56,692 nt of DNA from Brucella haematophila (GTDB lineage: Bacteria; Pseudomonadota; Alphaproteobacteria; Rhizobiales; Rhizobiaceae). A program made the position numbers and the translations under genes. The notes under the pieces are model-generated. The model did not search any database. It saw nothing but the letters and a program-made list of their open reading frames with translations, and had not been told where the DNA came from. Positions 8,709-17,771 of the stretch are shown in pieces; position 1 is the first letter of the stretch; each line of letters opens with the position of its first letter. Location: the NCBI RefSeq assembly GCF_005938105.1, contig NZ_VCPE01000023.1:1-56692 (forward strand). The letters are read 5' to 3'.

Positions 8709-10166
8709 TCATAGATAGGGCGAACCCAGCCAGATAATCCGGTCGATCAGCCGCACCAGAAACGGGCGGTTCTTGAGACGGGTCAGATTGACCTGACGGC
8801 TCTCCTCGATGACCTTGCCGATCCGTTCTTCCACCTGACGCGCCACATCGCGATCCAGAATTTCCAGATCGATCTCGAAATTGAGCCGCAATGAGCGCGG
8901 ATCGATATTCGAGGAGCCGACATAAGACCACGTGCCGTCAATCGTCATCAGCTTGGAATGGTTGAACGCGCCGCCCGCGCGCCAGATGCGGCAGCCATCC
9001 TTCAAAAGCTGGTCGAACTGGGCGCGCATTGCACGGTCGACCAGCTTGAGATTGTTGACCCCCGGCACGACGATATCCACCGATACGCCGCGCCGCGCCG
9101 CCGTGACCAGCGCACTGATCAATTCCCGATCCGGCAACAGATAGGGCGACATTATGAGGATATGCTGCTCGGCTATCGAGAAAGCGCCCATCATCATGCG
9201 ATGGTTGGTTTCGACATTCTTGTCGGGGCCGGAGCCGACCACGCGCACCAGCGTGCCGGTGCCGGGCGGGCTTTCCGGCGCGGCAATGCGCCATGCGTCA
9301 CCGGTCAGCAATTCACCCGTTGCAAATCGCCAGTCCTCGGAAGCGATGTGGAAGAGATCGGCAATGGCCGGTCCTTCAAGCCGGAAATGCGTATCGATTG
9401 CCACCGCATCGCCAGCAATCGCCCGCACGAAACCGGCGCGGATATTCATGCCGCCGGTAAAGCCATATCGCCCGTCCACGACAAGGATTTTGCGGTGCGT
9501 GCGCAGATTGGCATAAGGCAGGCGCAGGCCGATGATGATGTTGCCGTTGAAGACATCGACCGTCACGCCATTTTCCTTGAGCAGGCTCACAATGCTCGGG
9601 ATGGAGTAACGCGCGCCGACCGCATCGATCAGCACCCGCACTTCGACGCCCCGCTTGACGGCAGCGCCCAGCGCCTCGGCAAACTGGATGCCGATGGCGT
9701 CGCGGTCGAAAATATAGGTTTCCAGCAAGATGCTGCGCTCGGCCTTGCCGATGGCTTCCAGCATGGCGGCATAGGCCTCGTCGCCGGTTTCCAGCATTTC
9801 GATGCGATTGCCGCTGGTGAAATCATAAAGGCTGACGGCGTCGCCTAGAATTTTCATGGCGCCGAACTGTCGCCCGAACGCGGCGCGCACGAGGTCGTTG
9901 GTCGTGTCGAAATGCGAGAGGTGATAAAGCGCGATATGCCCTTGCGCGCGCTGCTGGGTGAGTGTCGAGCGCCTGATCCGGTTGACGCCCGCAATGGCAT
10001 AGACGACCGCCCCCACAATGGGCGACAGCACAATCACGCCAACCCAGCCAAGTGCGGTGCGCACTTCGTCCTTGGTCATGGTCGCATGAATAGCCGCTAT
10101 CGTGCCCAGCACAATCGACAGGACAGCCAGAATATGCGGCCAATAATGGGAAACCAGATCGAACAT
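8709..10166 (-). CDS. cls: Cardiolipin synthase (phospholipase D superfamily)
   Basis: A 485-residue membrane enzyme that joins phosphatidylglycerol molecules to make cardiolipin. Two N-terminal hydrophobic helices (residues about 8-27 and 40-60) precede two phospholipase D domains. The HKD motifs are HRKILVVDG (His near 224) and HSKLMTIDG (His near 403), each followed by the expected G-G/S-S-N segment. Length is normal for the family. It is convergent with the EEP gene, with only 47 bases between stops. The downstream neighbour across the start is the divergent HdeD-like gene. Confidence 0.92.
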   Translation of the reverse strand: MFDLVSHYWPHILAVLSIVLGTIAAIHATMTKDEVRTALGWVGVIVLSPIVGAVVYAIAGVNRIRRSTLTQQRAQGHIALYHLSHFDTTNDLVRAAFGRQFGAMKILGDAVSLYDFTSGNRIEMLETGDEAYAAMLEAIGKAERSILLETYIFDRDAIGIQFAEALGAAVKRGVEVRVLIDAVGARYSIPSIVSLLKENGVTVDVFNGNIIIGLRLPYANLRTHRKILVVDGRYGFTGGMNIRAGFVRAIAGDAVAIDTHFRLEGPAIADLFHIASEDWRFATGELLTGDAWRIAAPESPPGTGTLVRVVGSGPDKNVETNHRMMMGAFSIAEQHILIMSPYLLPDRELISALVTAARRGVSVDIVVPGVNNLKLVDRAMRAQFDQLLKDGCRIWRAGGAFNHSKLMTIDGTWSYVGSSNIDPRSLRLNFEIDLEILDRDVARQVEERIGKVIEESRQVNLTRLKNRPFLVRLIDRIIWLGSPYL

Positions 10167-10504
10167 CGAACAGACTTTTCCAACAACAATTGAGTACCGG
10201 GAAACCGGCAGCGCCCCCGCGTCAAGTTCCTGAAATATGTAGCCGATAGAGATTAAAACAGGTGTAACGGCAAAGAGATAGAGCCCAACGGGCCAAAAAG
10301 GTGCAACCGCCGCGAATTAGTTTATGCGCAAAAACAAAGAGATATGGTCGCCTGCCCCTGAAACAGGTGTGATTTCAGGGGCCCAACAGACTGGTACGAC
10401 CGGCACGCGCTGCCAATGCTGGTCAAACGCTCTGCATGCCTTATATTGTTGCGTGGGTTACGAAAATTGGGTCACGACAATTCGAGGGACAAGAGGGTTA
10501 TTCG
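10167..10504. other. Divergent promoter region of cls and the HdeD-like gene, with a stem-loop
   Basis: No gene is seen. A fragment of dispersed repeat family 1 (ATGCGCAAAAACAAAGAG, about 10323-10341) is followed by a perfect 10-base inverted repeat (GCCCCTGAAA at 10354-10363 and TTTCAGGGGC at 10373-10382). The hairpin has no T-run and lies about 120 bases before the HdeD-like start. It could be an operator or simply part of the repeat. Confidence 0.5.
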
Positions 10505-11068
10505 ATGGCAACGACGAACAAAGATTTCGACAATCCGGTGTTACCGACAGAGCTGACATCCAAGTGGGGCTGGTTCGTTGCGCTCGGCGTGGCGCTTCTC
10601 ATTCTGGGCGGCATCGCCTTCGGCAATCTGGTGCTGGCCACGGTCGTTTCGGTCTACTATGTCGGCATGATGATGCTGATCGCCGGCGTGATCGAAATCA
10701 TCCATGCTTTCGGCGTGAAGACCTGGGGCCGGTTTTTCTTCTGGTTCTTGAGCGGCCTGCTTTATGCGGCAGCGGGTGTCATCACCTTCATCAACCCCAT
10801 ATTGGCGGCAGGCATCCTGACATTCCTGCTGGCGGCGGCCCTTCTCGGCTCCGGCCTTTTCCGCGTCTGGATGGGCTTCAAGTCGAAGCCCGCATCCGGC
10901 TGGGGCTGGATTGTGGCCGGTGGCGTCATCACCGCGCTGCTCGGCCTCATCATCGCCATTCAATGGCCGGTCAACAGCCTGTTCATCCTTGGCCTTTTCC
11001 TGGCTATCGATCTGATTTTCCAGGGCTGGACTTACATCGCCTTCGGTCTTGGCATCAAAAGCCGGTAG
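10505..11068 (+). CDS. HdeD-like/DUF308 membrane protein
   Basis: A 187-residue protein with six predicted membrane helices and the repeated short-helix pattern of the HdeD acid-resistance membrane family (for example LGVALLILGGIAFGNLV and MLIAGVIEIIHAFG). HdeD in E. coli contributes to acid tolerance at high cell density; here the role is unproven. The start ATG 10505 is preceded by AAGAGGG. A strong terminator follows 18 bases after the stop codon, so the gene is probably monocistronic. Confidence 0.82.
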   Translation: MATTNKDFDNPVLPTELTSKWGWFVALGVALLILGGIAFGNLVLATVVSVYYVGMMMLIAGVIEIIHAFGVKTWGRFFFWFLSGLLYAAAGVITFINPILAAGILTFLLAAALLGSGLFRVWMGFKSKPASGWGWIVAGGVITALLGLIIAIQWPVNSLFILGLFLAIDLIFQGWTYIAFGLGIKSR

Positions 11069-11086
11069 AATCCTGATCATTTCTAT

Positions 11087-11114
11087 AAAAGCGGCGTGTT
11101 CAGCGCCGCTTTTT
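11087..11114 (+). terminator. Rho-independent terminator
   Basis: Perfect 10-base stem (AAAAGCGGCG with CGCCGCTTTT), seven-base loop, ending in five T. It follows the HdeD-like gene. Confidence 0.9.
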
Positions 11115-11238
11115 CATTTCCAGCCCCATGCGGGGCGCGGCGCTTGTTGAGATTTTGCCCAATGACTGCTAGATGCAGCGCAACATCTTCGCGGCGCGTA
11201 TTTGCGCGGCCCAACATTTCGCCATCACGAGTTTCTTC

Positions 11239-12816
11239 ATGCCTGCTGACAATCCCGTTTCCAAGCGCCGCACATTCGCGATTATCGCGCACCCGGACGC
11301 CGGTAAGACCACGCTGACCGAAAAGCTGCTGCTGTTTGGCGGCGCCATCCAGCTTGCCGGTGAAGTGAAGGCCAAGAAGGATCGCATCCAGACCCGTTCG
11401 GACTGGATGAACATCGAACGCGACCGCGGCATCTCGGTCGTCACCTCGGTGATGACCTTCGAATACAAGGACTGCATCTTCAACCTGCTCGATACGCCGG
11501 GCCACGAAGACTTCGCAGACGACACCTACCGCACGCTGACCGCCGTCGACAGCGCCGTCATGGTCATCGACGCCGCAAAGGGTATCGAGCCGCGCACGCT
11601 GAAGCTGTTCGAAGTCTGCCGCATGCGCGACATTCCAATCGTCACCTTCGTCAACAAGATGGACCGCGAAGCGCGCGATCCGCTCGAAATCCTCGACGAA
11701 ATCGAAGAAAAGCTGGCGCTCGACACGGCGCCTATCACCTGGCCTATCGGCTCGGGCAAGAGCTTTGCAGGCACGTTCGACCTGCATAACAATACAATGC
11801 GCCGTCAGGACAATGAAGAGCAGCCGACCAAGGTCAGCGGCCCGGAAGAAGCCGCCGCGCTGCTGCCTGAAAACGAGCGTGAAGCCTGGCTGGAAAATAC
11901 GGAACTGGCGCGCGGCGTTTGCCGTCCATTTGACCTTGCTTCCTTCCGCGAAGGGCACATGACGCCGGTCTATTTTGGTTCGGCGTTGAAGAATTACGGC
12001 GTGCGCGACCTGATCGAAGCCTTCTGCGATTTCGGCCCCTCGCCGCGCGACCAGCAGGCCGACACACGCATGGTCGGTTCCACCGAAGACAAGATGACCG
12101 GCTTCGTGTTCAAGATTCAGGCCAATATGGACCCGAACCACCGCGACCGCATCGCCTTCCTGCGCGTTTGCTCGGGCAAGCTGTCACGCGGCATGAAAGC
12201 CAAGCTGGTGCGCACCGGCAAGCCGATGAGCCTGTCTGCGCCGCAATTCTTCTTTGCGCGTTCGCGCCAGATCGCCGACGAAGCCTTTGCTGGCGACGTG
12301 GTCGGCATCCCGAACCACGGCACGCTGCGCATCGGCGACACGCTGACCGAGGGCGAGGATATCCTGTTCCGTGGCGTGCCGAACTTCGCGCCGGAAATTC
12401 TGCGCCGCGTGCGCCTTGACGATGCAATGAAGGCCAAGAAGCTGCGCGAAGCGCTGCAACAGATGGCCGAAGAAGGCGTCGTGCAGCTGTTCGTGCCCGA
12501 TGACGGTTCTCCGGCGATTGTCGGTGTCGTTGGCGCGCTCCAGATCGACGTTCTGACCGAGCGTCTGAAAGTGGAATATTCGCTGCCGGTCGGCTTTGAA
12601 ATGTCGCGCTTCTCGGTCTGCCGGTGGATTACGGCAAATGATCCGGCCGAACTCGACCGCTTCGTCGCATCGCATCGCGCTGACATTGCGCATGATCTCG
12701 ACAACGATCCCGTGTTTCTGGCGCAAAACGGCTTTTCGCTCAATTACGAAGCCGAGCGCTGGAAGAATATCCGCTTTGCGACCATCAAGGACTATCAAGT
12801 CCGCGACAAGGCCTGA
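11239..12816 (+). CDS. prfC: Peptide chain release factor 3
   Basis: A 525-residue translational GTPase that releases class-1 release factors from the ribosome. The N-terminus MPADNPVSKRRTFAIIAH aligns well with known RF3 starts, so ATG 11239 is preferred over the earlier in-frame ATG at 11173. G motifs seen: AHPDAGKTT, LDTPGHEDF and VNKMDREARDP. The C-terminal domain (RFATIKDYQVRDKA) is complete. The next gene, an aminoglycoside phosphotransferase, starts only 14 bases after the stop. Confidence 0.95.
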   Translation: MPADNPVSKRRTFAIIAHPDAGKTTLTEKLLLFGGAIQLAGEVKAKKDRIQTRSDWMNIERDRGISVVTSVMTFEYKDCIFNLLDTPGHEDFADDTYRTLTAVDSAVMVIDAAKGIEPRTLKLFEVCRMRDIPIVTFVNKMDREARDPLEILDEIEEKLALDTAPITWPIGSGKSFAGTFDLHNNTMRRQDNEEQPTKVSGPEEAAALLPENEREAWLENTELARGVCRPFDLASFREGHMTPVYFGSALKNYGVRDLIEAFCDFGPSPRDQQADTRMVGSTEDKMTGFVFKIQANMDPNHRDRIAFLRVCSGKLSRGMKAKLVRTGKPMSLSAPQFFFARSRQIADEAFAGDVVGIPNHGTLRIGDTLTEGEDILFRGVPNFAPEILRRVRLDDAMKAKKLREALQQMAEEGVVQLFVPDDGSPAIVGVVGALQIDVLTERLKVEYSLPVGFEMSRFSVCRWITANDPAELDRFVASHRADIAHDLDNDPVFLAQNGFSLNYEAERWKNIRFATIKDYQVRDKA

Positions 12817-12830
12817 TGCGGTAGGGTGCT

Positions 12831-13631
12831 ATGACCGATCCTGTTCTGGCTGCTCTCGATCTGCCCGATGCCATGCTGCATCGGCTTGCCGGTTACAGCA
12901 GCCAGCAGGACGAGCTTGGCCGCTCGACCGCCAATGTCCTGCTACTCGATCATGATGCGCACGAACCGCTGGTTCTGAAAATCGAACCGGCAAGCACGGT
13001 CAGCGAACTGGCCGATGAGTGCACCCGGCTTGAATGGCTCTCAGCGCAAGGGCTGCCCTGCCCGAGGGTCGTCGTTTTTGAGACGATGGACGACCGCCAT
13101 TTTCTCCTGATGACGCGCCTTGCCGGGTCCGACCTCGCGTCATCTGTCGGCACTCTCACGCCTGACCGGATCGTCGCCATTCTCGCGACGGCCTTGAAGG
13201 CGCTGCACAGCGTCGACCCCGCTGCCTGTCCTTTCAACCACCGGCTGGCGCACCGCATTGAACATGCCCGCAAACGCGTTGAAGCGGGCGCGGTTGATGA
13301 AGATGATTTCGATGATGAGCACGAAGGCCGCAGCGCCGAAGATTTGTTCTCCGAACTATGCCGCCTGAAACCGTCGCAGGAAGATGTTGTCGTCACCCAT
13401 GGCGACGCCTGCCTGCCAAATTTCATGGCCAGCGACGGCGCTTTCACCGGCTTTATCGACTGCGGCAGGCTCGGCCTTGCAGACCGCCATCAGGATCTGG
13501 GACTGGCCTGCTGGAGCATCCGCTACAATCTCGGCGACGAATGGGTGAAACCTTTCCTCGGCCTCTATGGCGCAACGACCATCGATGACGCCATGATCGC
13601 CTATTACCGCCTGCTGGACGAGTTTTTCTAG
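12831..13631 (+). CDS. Aminoglycoside 3'-phosphotransferase, APH(3') family
   Basis: A 266-residue kinase of the length expected for APH(3') enzymes, which phosphorylate the 3'-hydroxyl of kanamycin/neomycin-type drugs. Key residues are in place: Lys50 in VLKIEP, the catalytic loop HGDACLPN (His190, Asp192, Asn197), the metal-binding [16 protein letters not shown] (Asp210), and a C-terminus ending LLDEFF as in this family. The start has AGGG nearby. GC content matches its neighbours and no mobile element flanks it, so it looks like a resident chromosomal gene carried behind prfC. Real drug specificity cannot be read from sequence. Confidence 0.88.
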   Translation: MTDPVLAALDLPDAMLHRLAGYSSQQDELGRSTANVLLLDHDAHEPLVLKIEPASTVSELADECTRLEWLSAQGLPCPRVVVFETMDDRHFLLMTRLAGSDLASSVGTLTPDRIVAILATALKALHSVDPAACPFNHRLAHRIEHARKRVEAGAVDEDDFDDEHEGRSAEDLFSELCRLKPSQEDVVVTHGDACLPNFMASDGAFTGFIDCGRLGLADRHQDLGLACWSIRYNLGDEWVKPFLGLYGATTIDDAMIAYYRLLDEFF

Positions 13632-13644
13632 ACAGCCAGCTTCA

Positions 13645-15036
13645 TCATTGCGCGTCGAGCAGCCGTTCGGCAATTTTCGCAGCCAGCTTTTCGGCCACTT
13701 CGCCTTTGCTCATTTCCGGCCATTCCTCAATGCCGGAGCGGCTTAAAATCCGCACGCGGTTGTGGTCGCCGCCCATGACGCTGCTGCCATCCGAGCCAAA
13801 GGAAACATCGTTGGCGACGATCCAGTCCGCGCCCTTTTTCTCAAGCTTGGCTCTCGCATTGTCGGCCACATCCTGCGTTTCGGCTGCAAAGCCGACCACC
13901 AGACCGGGGCGCTTGTCGCTATGCCCAACTCCAGCCAGAATGTCGGGGTTCTCGACCATGGCAAGCGTCGGAGCGCCTTCTCCGGGCTTCTTCTTGATTT
14001 TCTGTCCCGCTTCATTGGCCGTGCGCCAGTCGGCAACGGCTGCCACCATGATCGCCGCATCGGCGGGCAGATGTCGTTCCACGGCAGCCTGCATTTCCCG
14101 CGCCGTCTCGACATGAATGACATCGACGCCTTCAGGGTCGGCAAGAGTGACCGGACCGGACACCAGATGCACAGTTGCACCCAGTCGCGCCAGTGCTGCT
14201 GCGATGGCATGGCCTTGCTTGCCCGACGAGCGGTTGGCAATGTAGCGCACCGGGTCGATCGGCTCATGCGTCGGCCCGGACGTCATGACGATGGATTTTC
14301 CAGCCAGTGGCAGCGCACGCGGAGACAACAGCGCTTCCACTGCCGCCACGATGGCCAGCGGCTCGCTCATCCGGCCCGTTCCCGCCTCGCCGCTTTCCGC
14401 CATTTCACCCTTCTCAGGGCCAATGAAATGCACGCCGTCCTTTTCCAGTGTCAGACGATTGCGCCGGGTCGCCGGGTTGTCCCACATGGCCGGGTTCATG
14501 GCAGGCGCAATCAGAACCGGAACCTTGCGCGCCAGCAGAACGGCGCTGGCCAAATCGTCAGCCAGACCATTGGCCATCTTGGCCATCAGATCGGCGGTCG
14601 CAGGCGCAACCACGATCAGATCGGCATCACGCGCCAGTCGGATATGCCCGACATCCTGCTCATCCTCACGCGAGAACAGATCAGTGAAAACATGATCGGC
14701 AGAAACTGCACCGATGGTCAGTGGCGTCACAAATTGCTGTGCAGCAGCGGTCATCAAGGGGCGAACCTGTGCGCCACGCTCGCGCAAACGACGGATCAGG
14801 TCGGGCGTCTTATAGGCAGCAATACCGCCACCGATGATGAGCAGAACGCGCTTGTCCGCGAGTGACGCACCAACCTTGCTCTGAACAGCCGACGCAGGCG
14901 TAACCTGCGCAGTTTCTTCCAGCCCGGTCAGAAGAAGCCGTGCTTCCTCTTCCATGGAGCGCCCGTTGCGCGCAGCACGCATACGCAGCTTTTCCTTGGC
15001 GGCATCGTCAAGATTGCGGATAGTGATACTGGCCAT
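13645..15036 (-). CDS. coaBC: CoaBC with an N-terminal FitA-like ribbon-helix-helix domain
   Basis: A 463-residue bifunctional enzyme of coenzyme A synthesis: phosphopantothenate-cysteine ligase plus phosphopantothenoylcysteine decarboxylase. Residues 1 to about 40 (MASITIRNLDDAAKEKL, then RAARNGRSMEEEARLLL) form an unexpected ribbon-helix-helix DNA-binding domain like the FitA antitoxin. A linker leads to the flavodoxin-like CoaC domain from about residue 62 (KRVLLIIGGGIAAYK, with PAMNPAMWDNP). CoaB follows (TSGPTHEPIDPVRYIANRSSG). The substrate-clamp segment reads ESGEAGTGRM, with Ser where I recall Cys in E. coli. The ATG at 15036 abuts a perfect inverted repeat. ubiB lies 74 bases upstream on the same strand. 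Confidence 0.92.
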   Translation of the reverse strand: MASITIRNLDDAAKEKLRMRAARNGRSMEEEARLLLTGLEETAQVTPASAVQSKVGASLADKRVLLIIGGGIAAYKTPDLIRRLRERGAQVRPLMTAAAQQFVTPLTIGAVSADHVFTDLFSREDEQDVGHIRLARDADLIVVAPATADLMAKMANGLADDLASAVLLARKVPVLIAPAMNPAMWDNPATRRNRLTLEKDGVHFIGPEKGEMAESGEAGTGRMSEPLAIVAAVEALLSPRALPLAGKSIVMTSGPTHEPIDPVRYIANRSSGKQGHAIAAALARLGATVHLVSGPVTLADPEGVDVIHVETAREMQAAVERHLPADAAIMVAAVADWRTANEAGQKIKKKPGEGAPTLAMVENPDILAGVGHSDKRPGLVVGFAAETQDVADNARAKLEKKGADWIVANDVSFGSDGSSVMGGDHNRVRILSRSGIEEWPEMSKGEVAEKLAAKIAERLLDAQ

Positions 15037-15069
15037 TTGATTGCACCGGCTTATTGCAAGTGCAATCAA
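15037..15069. promoter_or_regulatory. Candidate operator: perfect 9-bp inverted repeat abutting the coaBC start codon
   Basis: TTGATTGCA at 15037-15045 and TGCAATCAA at 15061-15069 are exact inverted repeats separated by 15 bases. The spacer holds a further half-site (ATTGCA at 15053-15058). The element begins on the base next to the coaBC start codon (minus strand), where bound protein could block initiation. Because coaBC itself begins with a ribbon-helix-helix domain, autorepression is the obvious hypothesis. FitA-type antitoxins bind paired inverted half-sites of similar look. Confidence 0.6.
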
Positions 15070-15110
15070 TGAAATCACTTTAATGGCGATTTGTCACTTT
15101 AAAAGTGCTT

Positions 15111-16694
15111 CTACAGCCAGATATAGAGCTTGATTGCTATCGCAGCCAGCGCAATTGCAATCACCACCTGTGCGATGCGGCCCCAGCGGGAATGCTTGGC
15201 TTCGGCGCGACCGATGGCTTCCGCCGTGGCAGCATCGAAGCGCAAGCCATTGGCAGCCATATCATCCAGCGCTACCGAAACACGTTCCACACGCGCCACC
15301 AGCTCTGGCGTCTTGCGGGTGAAATGCAGCAGCGCATAGGCGCTGTCCTTCGCGTCGAGCAACATGCCCTGCGGGCCGAGGTTTTTGCGAATCCAGTCGC
15401 CGACAACCGGCTCCGCTGCTTTCCACATATTGAAATGCGGATCGAGCGTGCGCGACACGCCTTCAACCACAACCATGGTTTTCTGGAGCATCAGGAGTTC
15501 GGGCCGGGTCTCCATGTCGAAAAGCTCGGTCACTTCGAACAGCAGTGTCAGCAGCTTGGCCATGGAAATGGTTTCCGCCGGCTGGCCGTGGATCGGCTCA
15601 CCAATGGCGCGGATGGCCTGCGCAAAGCTTGCCACGTCGTGCGTATGCGGCACGTAGCCTGCCTCGAAATGCACTTCCGCCACGCGCATATAATCGCGTG
15701 TGATGAAGCCATAGAGAATCTCGGCAAGGAAGCGGCGCTGCTGCTTGTTGAGCCGCCCGGTAATGCCGAAATCGACCGCAACGATGATACCCTGCGGATC
15801 GACGAACAGATTGCCCGGATGCATGTCGGCATGGAAAAAGCCGTCGCGCAGCGTGTGGCGCAGGAAAGACTGGATCAGCGTTTCAGCAAGCTTCTTCAGA
15901 TCGAAGCCAGCTGCAGCCAGAGCCGAAACATCTGACATCTTGGTGCCATCGATCCATTCCAGCGTCAGCACATCGCGACCGGTGCGTTCCCAGTCTACCT
16001 GCGGAACGCGGAAACCTTCATCGCCCTTGATGTTTTCGGCAATCTCGGAAAGCGCTGCCGCTTCCAGTCGCAGATCCATCTCGATGCGCGTGGTCTGTTG
16101 CAGCGTTTCGACAACCTGAACCGGACGCAGGCGGCGCGTGAAGGGCACATGGCGCTCCTGCATGCGCGCAACCATGTAGAAACCTTCAAGATCGCGGGCA
16201 AAACGCTGGCGAACGCCGGGGCGGATCACTTTGACCGCGACTTTCGTCGGCTTGCCGTCCTTCATGACTTCCGCCGGATGCACCTGCGCCATCGACGCCG
16301 CCGCTATCGGCGCATCGAACTGCAGGTAAAGATCGTCGATCTTGCGACCGAGCGACCCTTCGATACCCGCAACCGCATCAGCCTGCGGAAAATAATCGAG
16401 GCGATCCTGCAAAAGCTCCAGATCGGCAGCTACATCGCGCCCGACAATATCGGGGCGTGTGGCCAGAAACTGGCCGAGCTTCACATAGGATGGGCCAAGC
16501 TTGTTCATCGCTCGGGACATGCGTTCTGAACGCTGCATGTGCCGCGCACGCGGGCGCGCCAGCATGCCTGCAATCTTGTGGCCGAAAGCCGGAAGACCGG
16601 AAAGTCCTTCCACGGGAAGCGCACTGATCACGCCTTCACGCGTCAAAATCCATCCGGCGCGCGCCAACCGGAAAGCGGCGGAAAGATTACTCAT
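15111..16694 (-). CDS. ubiB: Ubiquinone biosynthesis kinase-like protein UbiB
   Basis: A 527-residue member of the ABC1/UbiB atypical kinase family needed for ubiquinone synthesis, acting at the inner membrane. Visible marks: KLGQFLATRPDI (the KxGQ motif), the alanine-rich loop PIAAASMAQVH that replaces a normal P-loop, the DFGITGRL metal-binding motif, and two C-terminal hydrophobic segments. ATG 16694 begins MSNLSAAFRLAR and is preferred over the longer open frame. It lies 49 bases after ubiE on the same strand and precedes coaBC, the usual alphaproteobacterial order. Confidence 0.93.
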   Translation of the reverse strand: MSNLSAAFRLARAGWILTREGVISALPVEGLSGLPAFGHKIAGMLARPRARHMQRSERMSRAMNKLGPSYVKLGQFLATRPDIVGRDVAADLELLQDRLDYFPQADAVAGIEGSLGRKIDDLYLQFDAPIAAASMAQVHPAEVMKDGKPTKVAVKVIRPGVRQRFARDLEGFYMVARMQERHVPFTRRLRPVQVVETLQQTTRIEMDLRLEAAALSEIAENIKGDEGFRVPQVDWERTGRDVLTLEWIDGTKMSDVSALAAAGFDLKKLAETLIQSFLRHTLRDGFFHADMHPGNLFVDPQGIIVAVDFGITGRLNKQQRRFLAEILYGFITRDYMRVAEVHFEAGYVPHTHDVASFAQAIRAIGEPIHGQPAETISMAKLLTLLFEVTELFDMETRPELLMLQKTMVVVEGVSRTLDPHFNMWKAAEPVVGDWIRKNLGPQGMLLDAKDSAYALLHFTRKTPELVARVERVSVALDDMAANGLRFDAATAEAIGRAEAKHSRWGRIAQVVIAIALAAIAIKLYIWL

Positions 16695-16743
16695 GCGATA
16701 GTGCCCGCCCCTGCATCCAAGCCCGAATTCATGACAGGCATGA

Positions 16744-17535
16744 TCAAAGCTTCCAGCCCGAATGAAGCGCCGCAATACCGCCGGTGAAATTGCGATAGCT
16801 CACACGCTCGAAACCGGCGGTCTCGATCATGGCGGCGAAATCCTGCTGCTTGGGGAATTTGCGGATCGATTCGACCAGATAGCTGTAAGAATCCGCATCA
16901 CCGGTAATCATCTTGCCAATACGCGGAATGGCCTGAAACGACCACTGGTCATAGACCTTGTCGAGGATCGGCAATTCAACTTCGGAAAATTCGAGGCACA
17001 TGAACCGGCCGCCCGGCTTCAGCACGCGATAGGCTTCCGACAGGGCCTTGTCGATATGCGGCACATTGCGAATGCCGAAGGCAATCGTATAGGCGTCGAA
17101 ACTGTTATCCTCGAAGGGCAGTTCCTCGGCATTGGCTTCAACGAATTCGAGATTGTCGGCAAGGCCTTTCTTGATCGCGCGCTCGCGACCGACACCCAGC
17201 ATCGAGCCGTTGATATCGAGAATGGTCACATGCGCCTGACGGCCCGAAGCCTCGACAATGCGAAAGGCGATATCGCCAGTGCCGCCAGCCACATCAAGCG
17301 ACGTCCAGCCCGGGCGCTTCGACGGAGCGAGCCAGGCGATCATCGCATCTTTCCAGACGCGGTGCATGCCTGCCGACATGAGATCGTTCATCACGTCGTA
17401 TTTGTTGGCGACCTTATGGAAAACGTCGTTGACCAGGGTCTGCTTTTCGTTTTCGTCAACCGACTGGAAGCCGAATGAATGCTCCATGCCGCCTTTTGCG
17501 CCCACGCGGTCCGCATTGCCGTTCTGCTGGCTCAT
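16744..17535 (-). CDS. ubiE: Demethylmenaquinone/ubiquinone C-methyltransferase UbiE
   Basis: A 263-residue SAM-dependent methyltransferase that methylates the quinone ring in ubiquinone synthesis. SAM-binding motif [13 protein letters not shown] is near residue 82. UbiE signatures [19 protein letters not shown] and [17 protein letters not shown] are intact. It is the first gene of the ubiE-ubiB-coaBC series and is divergent from upp. The intergenic region contains a small palindrome (CGAAAA-cga-TTTTCG, 17562-17576), noted but not assigned. Confidence 0.95.
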   Translation of the reverse strand: MSQQNGNADRVGAKGGMEHSFGFQSVDENEKQTLVNDVFHKVANKYDVMNDLMSAGMHRVWKDAMIAWLAPSKRPGWTSLDVAGGTGDIAFRIVEASGRQAHVTILDINGSMLGVGRERAIKKGLADNLEFVEANAEELPFEDNSFDAYTIAFGIRNVPHIDKALSEAYRVLKPGGRFMCLEFSEVELPILDKVYDQWSFQAIPRIGKMITGDADSYSYLVESIRKFPKQQDFAAMIETAGFERVSYRNFTGGIAALHSGWKL

Positions 17536-17771
17536 AGCTCATCCTGCTTTTAATAGTCTGACGAAAACGATTTTCGGTTATGCATATAAAGCTTGTGCCG
17601 AACGATACAAGCACAGACCTTTTCCCACTACCCCTTTTGTGATCGCAGCTTGCGTTAACGTTGAAAAATGGCCAAAGAGACATAAAACTGTGCGTGTGCG
17701 CTTGCCACGCGTTTTCTCCGGCGCAATCTGCCGCTAAAGTTCAAAACGATAACAAGAAAAGTGGAAAGATC

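Noticed and set aside
13645-15036. Considered a separate antitoxin gene in front of coaBC
   Set aside because: There is no stop codon between the RHH segment and CoaC, and no PIN-domain toxin gene adjacent, so it is a fusion rather than a toxin-antitoxin pair.
15105-15935. Plus-strand ORF opposite ubiB (276 codons), and similar long antisense ORFs opposite coaBC, dppB-like, binding-protein and aldehyde dehydrogenase genes
   Set aside because: All are shadows of well-supported genes, with His/Arg/Gln-rich composition typical of antisense frames.
17562-17576. Palindrome CGAAAA-cga-TTTTCG between ubiE and upp
   Set aside because: Short and AT-rich at its arms. It could be chance, and no regulator is implicated, so it is not listed as a site.
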